64,000 nucleotides of DNA. Source: Massilia sp. W12 (GTDB lineage: Bacteria > Pseudomonadota > Gammaproteobacteria > Burkholderiales > Burkholderiaceae_D). Positions within the stretch are counted from its first letter, which is position 1. Each line of letters begins with the position of its first letter. Shown in pieces: positions 60,132 to 64,000 of this stretch. The DNA lies in NCBI RefSeq assembly GCF_037300705.1, contig NZ_CP147776.1, forward strand, positions 4,216,001-4,280,000, in the 5' to 3' direction. The translations under genes and the position numbers were made by a program. Under the pieces are notes generated by a model, which worked only from the letters and a program-made list of their open reading frames with translations, ran no database searches and had not been told where the DNA came from.

Positions 60132-61058
60132 TCAAGCAGGCGCCTGCGCCGGCAAGCCGGCTTCCCAATATGGCTGCGGGCCGAAATGTCCTTGCAAATA
60201 ATGGATGAACGCCTCTGTCTTACCCGGCGCCAGTTTGCGCCCCGGATACACGGCCCAAATGAAGGAATCGCCGCTGATGCGCCAATCCGGCAAAATTTCC
60301 TGCAGCTGACCGCTGCGCAGCAAGGGTGCGGCGTCCCACAGCGCCTTGATCTGCACGCCCATGCCATCCAATGCGGCAGCGGACAGGATTTCATAGTTAT
60401 CGCTGTTTAAGCGCCCGCTCACGCGCACCGCCTGTTCCGGGCCATCCTGCCAGCGCGGGGCAAAGCGCCAATCGCGCTGGGCATTCAAAATCAGGCATTC
60501 ATGTTTGGCCAGATCCGCCGGCGTCTGCGGCGCGCCATGCGCGGCCAGATAAGCCGGACTTGCGCACAGTACGCGCCGGTTGGGCGCCAGTTGCCGCGCC
60601 ACCAGATTGGAGTCGCGCAAGGCGCCAAGCCGGATCGCCACATCAATCCCCTCGGCGATCATATCCACCACGGCATCGGACAAACGCAAATCGAGGCTGA
60701 TGGCGGGGTAAGCGCGCAAAAATCCCGGCAACAACGGCCCCAGATGCTGGCGGCCAAAAGAAGCGGAAACCGCGACCCGCAGCAAGCCTTGCGGCTGGCT
60801 GCCTTGAATCGCCATTTCCGCCGCATCCGCCGCCTCCAGCAAGGCCTGGGCCGCCGGTAAAAACTGCTCGCCCTCCTGGCTCAACATGATTTTGCGTGTG
60901 CTGCGCAGCAACAGGCGGGCATGCAATTGCTTTTCCAGCTGCGCCATGCGGGCGCTGGAGGCGGCGGGCGACAAGCCGAATTCGCGCCCGGCGGCAGACA
61001 GGTTGCGGGTGGCGGCGACCCGCACAAAAAGCGCCACATCGATCAAATCCAAGGCCAT
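60132..61058 (-). CDS. LysR-family transcriptional regulator
   Basis: A 308-residue LysR-type regulator with an N-terminal helix-turn-helix (LFVRVAATRNLSAAGREFGLSPAASSARMAQLEKQL, seen in parts) and a PBP2-like C-terminal domain (LLRVAVSASFGRQHLGP, DVAIRLGALRDSNLVAR). It belongs to the large CrgA/AaeR-like group. It is divergent from an oxidoreductase gene 155 bases away, and probably regulates it. ATG 61058 is preferred; an upstream in-frame start adds five residues. Confidence 0.9.
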   Translation of the reverse strand: MALDLIDVALFVRVAATRNLSAAGREFGLSPAASSARMAQLEKQLHARLLLRSTRKIMLSQEGEQFLPAAQALLEAADAAEMAIQGSQPQGLLRVAVSASFGRQHLGPLLPGFLRAYPAISLDLRLSDAVVDMIAEGIDVAIRLGALRDSNLVARQLAPNRRVLCASPAYLAAHGAPQTPADLAKHECLILNAQRDWRFAPRWQDGPEQAVRVSGRLNSDNYEILSAAALDGMGVQIKALWDAAPLLRSGQLQEILPDWRISGDSFIWAVYPGRKLAPGKTEAFIHYLQGHFGPQPYWEAGLPAQAPA

Positions 61059-61213
61059 TATTCTGATTTCCAAAAAAATCTTTTAGCGATTATCCCAATT
61101 ATCAAACAAATCCGCCTCACTTACACTGGCTTCATTCGATGCCTTGCAGCAACAAATTCCCGGCAAAGCATCTTTATTTCCGCTTTACGCCACTTTTTAT
61201 GACTGGAGAAAAT

Positions 61214-62251
61214 ATGAAAGCCATCGCCATCCGTGAACATCTGCCGCTCGATCATGCCAACGCGCTGTTGGATATTGAGATGCCAAAGCCGCAAGCGACA
61301 GGCCGTGATTTGCTGGTGAAAATTGAAGCGATTGCAGTCAATCCGGTGGACGCCAAGGTGCGCGCCTCTGACGCCTTCCCCGGCCCGACTCCGGATGCGG
61401 ATGGCCGTATGTTGCGCGTGCTGGGCTGGGACGCCGCCGGCGTGGTGGAAGCGGTCGGGCCGCAAGTGACGCAGTTCAAGCCGGGCGACCGTGTGTATTA
61501 CGCCGGCGCACTGCAGCGCCAGGGCGCGTACAGCGAATATCAATTAGTGGATGAGCGCATCACCGGCCATATGCCGGCCTCGCTCGATTTCAGCCAGGCC
61601 GCCGCGCTGCCGCTGACCACCATCACCGCCTGGGAAGCGCTGTTTGAGCGTCTGCGCATTGCGCAAGACGGCGCGGCGCGCGGCAAACGGATCTTGATTA
61701 TCGCCGGGGCCGGCGGCGTTGGCTCGATCGCAATTCAATTGGCGCGCCAAGTGGCGGGGCTGGAAGTGATCGCGACTGCCTCGCGTGAAGATTCCGCCGC
61801 CTGGTGCCGCAGCCTGGGCGCAAACCATGTGATCGACCACAGCGGGAATATGCCGGCGCAGTTGCAAGCGCTGGGGCTGCCGCAAGTTGATTATGTGCTG
61901 TGCGCCTCAGAACTGGAGCCGCATTTTGATGCGCTGGCGGAAATCATCGCGCCGCAAGGCTTGATCTGCGCCATTGTGGAAACCGCGCAAGCGCTGCCGA
62001 TGGTCAAGCTGATGGCGAAAAGCGCCGGCCTGGTGTGGGAAATGATGTTCACCCGCTCGCTGTTCTCCACCAGCGATATGCAGCAGCAGCATGTTTTGCT
62101 GGAGCGCGCCGCCCAACTGATTGATCAGGGCGTGTTACGCAGCACCATGGGAGAAAATTATGGCCGCATCAACGCCGCCAATCTGCGCCGCGCACATGCC
62201 GCAATTGAGGGCAAACACACCCGTGGCAAGATCGTCTTGAGCGGTTTCTGA
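61214..62251 (+). CDS. Zinc-type alcohol dehydrogenase-like / quinone oxidoreductase
   Basis: A 345-residue MDR-superfamily NAD(P)H-dependent oxidoreductase from ATG 61214 (GGAG upstream). It has the GroES-like half (AVNPVDAKVRASDAFPG, LGWDAAGVVEAVGPQV) and a Rossmann half (ILIIAGAGGVGSIAIQLARQ). It lacks the structural-zinc cysteines and matches the 'zinc-type alcohol dehydrogenase-like' (YhfP/ZADH) group. The substrate is probably a quinone or enone. The divergent LysR gene is the likely regulator. Confidence 0.88.
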   Translation: MKAIAIREHLPLDHANALLDIEMPKPQATGRDLLVKIEAIAVNPVDAKVRASDAFPGPTPDADGRMLRVLGWDAAGVVEAVGPQVTQFKPGDRVYYAGALQRQGAYSEYQLVDERITGHMPASLDFSQAAALPLTTITAWEALFERLRIAQDGAARGKRILIIAGAGGVGSIAIQLARQVAGLEVIATASREDSAAWCRSLGANHVIDHSGNMPAQLQALGLPQVDYVLCASELEPHFDALAEIIAPQGLICAIVETAQALPMVKLMAKSAGLVWEMMFTRSLFSTSDMQQQHVLLERAAQLIDQGVLRSTMGENYGRINAANLRRAHAAIEGKHTRGKIVLSGF

Positions 62252-62257
62252 TTGCAA

Positions 62258-62281
62258 GCCGCCGCCCGCCCGGGCGGCGGC
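62258..62281 (+). terminator. GC-rich hairpin after the oxidoreductase gene
   Basis: A perfect 10-base stem (GCCGCCGCCC / GGGCGGCGGC) with a GCCC loop starts 7 bases after the stop codon. No T-run follows. Confidence 0.5.
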
Positions 62282-62312
62282 TACCTGTCAAGCCTGACAG
62301 CTTAAAATCCGC

Positions 62313-62363
62313 TTGCAATCGCGGCGTAAATATCGAATAATGCAAATACGAATTGTTCTCATT
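62313..62363 (+). promoter_or_regulatory. Promoter with overlapping Fur box upstream of hemP
   Basis: A -35-like TTGCAA (62313-62318) and a -10-like AATAAT (62336-62341) are 17 bases apart. Directly after lies a Fur-box-like sequence AATACGAATTGTTCTCATT (62345-62363), matching about 13 of 18 defined positions of the AATGATAAT-n-ATTATCATT form. Repression by iron-loaded Fur is expected for hemP loci. Confidence 0.68.
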
Positions 62364-62378
62364 TACGGAATGAACATC

Positions 62379-62552
62379 ATGACCACCAATACTCCCGCCT
62401 TCAAGCCGCAAGCCGCCAAACCGGCTGTCACCCTGCCGCGCATCAAGAGCAGCGACCTGTTTCAAACCAACCGCGAGATCGAAATCGATCACGAGGGGCG
62501 CATCTACCGCATGCGCTTGACGAATCTGAACAAACTCATTCTGACCGCCTGA
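62379..62552 (+). CDS. hemP: Haemin uptake protein HemP
   Basis: A 57-residue protein of the HemP family. The conserved part reads IKSSDLFQTNREIEIDHEG then RIYRMRLTNLNKLILTA, matching the (S-D-L-x6-I-x-H-x-G-x-x-Y-x-L/M-R-x-T-x-x-x-K-L-I-L-T) signature. HemP is a small Fur-regulated protein associated with haem and siderophore uptake in Burkholderiales. ATG 62379 is preferred; ATG 62370 is in frame but has no spacing to a ribosome site. Confidence 0.88.
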   Translation: MTTNTPAFKPQAAKPAVTLPRIKSSDLFQTNREIEIDHEGRIYRMRLTNLNKLILTA

Positions 62553-62616
62553 GCCGGACGCTCAGCCACCGACGCCAGCCGCCCGCCAGCCTGTCTATCA
62601 GCAAAGGGAGAACATC

Positions 62617-62910
62617 ATGGCCGATATCACGCTGCAAGAATCCACGGCTGGCGCCGATACCCAAAGCGCGATTTTAATCAGCGCGACGCTGCACTTGATG
62701 TCGCATTACAGCGCGCAAGGCGGTTGCCTGAAGTTGGCCGCCGTGATTGAGCGGCATTTGAAGGCGTTGGCGCAGGCGCGGGATTTGACTCCTGTGCTGC
62801 GCGCCACCTGTGAACAGTTGGCGGAACAGTGGGCGCAAGTGGTGGAGCACACCATGCCGCGCCAACCCCGCCGCAGTTTGTTTGGCCGCCTGCTGGCGCC
62901 GGCTGTTTGA
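62617..62910 (+). CDS. Small helical protein of an iron locus, unknown function
   Basis: A 97-residue protein between hemP and bfd, with a GGGAG site before the ATG. It is helical (SAILISATLHLMSHYSAQ, LAAVIERHLKALAQ) and ends in RRSLFGRLLAPAV. Proteins of this kind appear beside hemP and bfd in related genomes as far as I recall, with no function known. The gap to bfd is 13 bases. Confidence 0.68.
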   Translation: MADITLQESTAGADTQSAILISATLHLMSHYSAQGGCLKLAAVIERHLKALAQARDLTPVLRATCEQLAEQWAQVVEHTMPRQPRRSLFGRLLAPAV

Positions 62911-62923
62911 AAGAGGAAAGAAA

Positions 62924-63127
62924 ATGATTGTCTGTGTTTGCAATAATGTGTCGGATCGCGAAATCACCCGCGCGGTGCAAATGGGCATGCAAAGCATGGC
63001 CGATTTGCGCCGCAATCTGGGGGTGGGCGACTGCTGCGGCAAATGCGGTTCCTGCGCCAAGCGCATCATGCGCGATGCGGCGGCGGCCTGTCCGCAGCAG
63101 CGCGGCATGAGCCTGGCCGCCGCCTGA
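62924..63127 (+). CDS. bfd: Bacterioferritin-associated ferredoxin
   Basis: A 67-residue [2Fe-2S] protein. The four cysteines are in MIVCVCNNVSDREI and DCCGKCGSCAKRI, the exact Bfd pattern (C-x-C, C-x2-C type). Bfd accepts electrons to release iron from bacterioferritin and is made under iron limitation. GAGG precedes the ATG. It is co-oriented with hemP in the Fur-controlled group. Confidence 0.93.
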   Translation: MIVCVCNNVSDREITRAVQMGMQSMADLRRNLGVGDCCGKCGSCAKRIMRDAAAACPQQRGMSLAAA

Positions 63128-63266
63128 CTGCAAAAACCGGAGCCAAACCGGCAGCGCGGGCCTGGTTTCAGCGCCCGCCGGATTGCGCGCTGCGATTCTC
63201 TCAACCCCGCAGGCTGCGCGCCGGGTTACAATCGCGTTCAGCGTCATGCACAAAATGCGATAGAGA

Positions 63267-63575
63267 ATGAAGCAACATACAAAATCCGCCCTGCCTTTTC
63301 ATCTGCAAGACAAGCTGGATCAAATCCAAGCGCCGTCTGAACCCTCGCGCCTGCGCCGCTGGCTGGCGACGCTGGGTGTGATTGTGCTGTTGCACGCCGC
63401 GCTGTATGTGGTGTTGCGCATCACTATTTTTGACAAGCCGGTGGAGCGCCTGGTGTACGCCAAAGTGATTCCGCCCAAGCCGGCTTCCGCCAGCGCATCC
63501 GCTTCCGCCGCAGCTTCCGCATCCGCTGCCGCCAGCGCGAACGCCACGCCGCACCCGATGGAGCCGCCGCGTTAA
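63267..63575 (+). CDS. Small membrane-anchored protein with Ala/Ser-rich tail
   Basis: A 102-residue protein with one N-terminal-half transmembrane helix (WLATLGVIVLLHAALYVVL), then VERLVYAKVIPPKPAS and a run of alanine/serine repeats ending in a proline motif. The layout recalls short TonB-like or energy-transducer-like anchors. A PepSY-type gene follows after 79 bases. The repeat tract is low complexity and could vary in length between strains. Its function is unknown. Confidence 0.6.
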   Translation: MKQHTKSALPFHLQDKLDQIQAPSEPSRLRRWLATLGVIVLLHAALYVVLRITIFDKPVERLVYAKVIPPKPASASASASAAASASAAASANATPHPMEPPR

Positions 63576-63654
63576 CAGTCAGCTTGACCGCACGCCGCCC
63601 TGCCTGCAAAATCATGTCAAAGCATGAACTCTGTAAGTCACCAGGACGGTCCCC

Positions 63655-64000
63655 ATGAATTTCCAGAATGCCGAATCGCAACGCCCCGCCCTGCATCTCG
63701 TGACAGAAAAAGATGTCGAGCAAATGCAGCAGCGCAAACCTTCGCGCCGCGCACAGTTTTTACGCTGGCTGCGCGCCACCCATCTCTATCTCGGTCTGTG
63801 GGGGGCGGTACTCGGCCTGCTGTTCGGTTTCACCGGGATTTTGCTGAATCATCGCAGCGTGATGAAAATTCCGGTCGAGCGCCATGTGCAAAGCACGGCG
63901 CAGTTGCCGCTGCCCAATCCCATGTTCCAGGATCCGCAGCAAATGGCGGAGTGGTTGCAAAAACAGGTCAAGCTGGAATCCGTCAGCCCGCCCTCGGCGC
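63655..64000 (+). CDS. PepSY-associated transmembrane protein, 3' end beyond the window
   Basis: Begins at ATG 63655 behind AGGA and stays open to the window edge (115 codons). The visible part has a cytoplasmic start, then FLRWLRATHLYLGLWGAVLGLLFGFTGILLNHR (in parts), the first transmembrane segment of PepSY_TM proteins (iron-uptake or ferric-reductase-like). The location after hemP and bfd supports a role in siderophore or haem iron reduction. Confidence 0.8.
   Translation, partial: MNFQNAESQRPALHLVTEKDVEQMQQRKPSRRAQFLRWLRATHLYLGLWGAVLGLLFGFTGILLNHRSVMKIPVERHVQSTAQLPLPNPMFQDPQQMAEWLQKQVKLESVSPPSA

Noticed and set aside
63481-63545. Short tandem repeats (GCTTCCGC-type)
   Set aside because: They encode an Ala/Ser-rich tail in a plausible gene; this is low-complexity coding DNA, not a CRISPR or separate repeat element.
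1-64000. tRNA, rRNA, CRISPR arrays and T6SS structural genes
   Set aside because: Looked for because of the effector-like genes; no characteristic T-loop/anticodon arrangement, rRNA core sequence, regularly spaced repeats, or VgrG/Hcp/Tss proteins were seen.

Overview
The window looks like chromosomal DNA from a betaproteobacterium of the order Burkholderiales, probably close to the Oxalobacteraceae. The evidence is gene order (glyQ-glyS-gmhB-plsC-YgjP family, oxyR-ubiA, rodA-rlpA), a PEP-CTERM-tagged exported protein, a hemP/bfd iron locus, and moderately high GC with GC-poor accessory patches. This assignment comes from recalled gene orders and motifs, not from a database search. No rRNA, tRNA or CRISPR array was recognised.

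Layout. 1-3.3 kb: the end of a DUF4440-type gene, a Tse2/Tsi2-like toxin-immunity pair, and small exported proteins. 3.3-13.1 kb: cytosine deaminase with an NCS1 permease, a large PAS-GGDEF-EAL protein behind a LivK-like binding lipoprotein, then rlpA and rodA. 13.2-15.4 kb: an acetyltransferase, a complete but frameshifted IS5-family element and an older transposase scrap. 15.4-23.6 kb: a PEP-CTERM protein, a DUF2298 membrane protein, tatD, an exported oligoendopeptidase F, an orphan response regulator and an unknown membrane/coiled-coil protein preceded by a 55-residue ORF. 24.4-27.3 kb: a candidate M35-like zinc protease effector followed by two tandem, partly near-identical putative immunity genes. 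27.6-33.9 kb: two tandem secreted M9 collagenases sharing an upstream element, then a PAS-AraC regulator. 34-39.4 kb: a PrnB-like/kynureninase-like enzyme pair and a pseudopilin/GspF operon. 40.2-40.9 kb: a second Tse2/Tsi2-like pair in GC-poor DNA. 41-57.4 kb: mostly housekeeping genes (tcdA, oxyR-ubiA, the yqjDEK-like set, the glyQS cluster, a hybrid kinase, nudB). 57.4-60.1 kb: a glycosyltransferase next to a RES-type toxin-antitoxin pair. 60.1-64 kb: a LysR/oxidoreductase pair and a Fur-type iron locus (hemP, bfd, PepSY protein) that runs off the window.

The main theme of the accessory regions is intercellular or intragenomic conflict: two separate Tse2/Tsi2-like modules 39 kb apart, a putative metalloprotease effector with duplicated immunity genes that carry along a vestige of the effector's 3' end, and a RES toxin-antitoxin operon. 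No type VI secretion structural gene lies in the window, so delivery of the putative effectors would depend on machinery encoded elsewhere.
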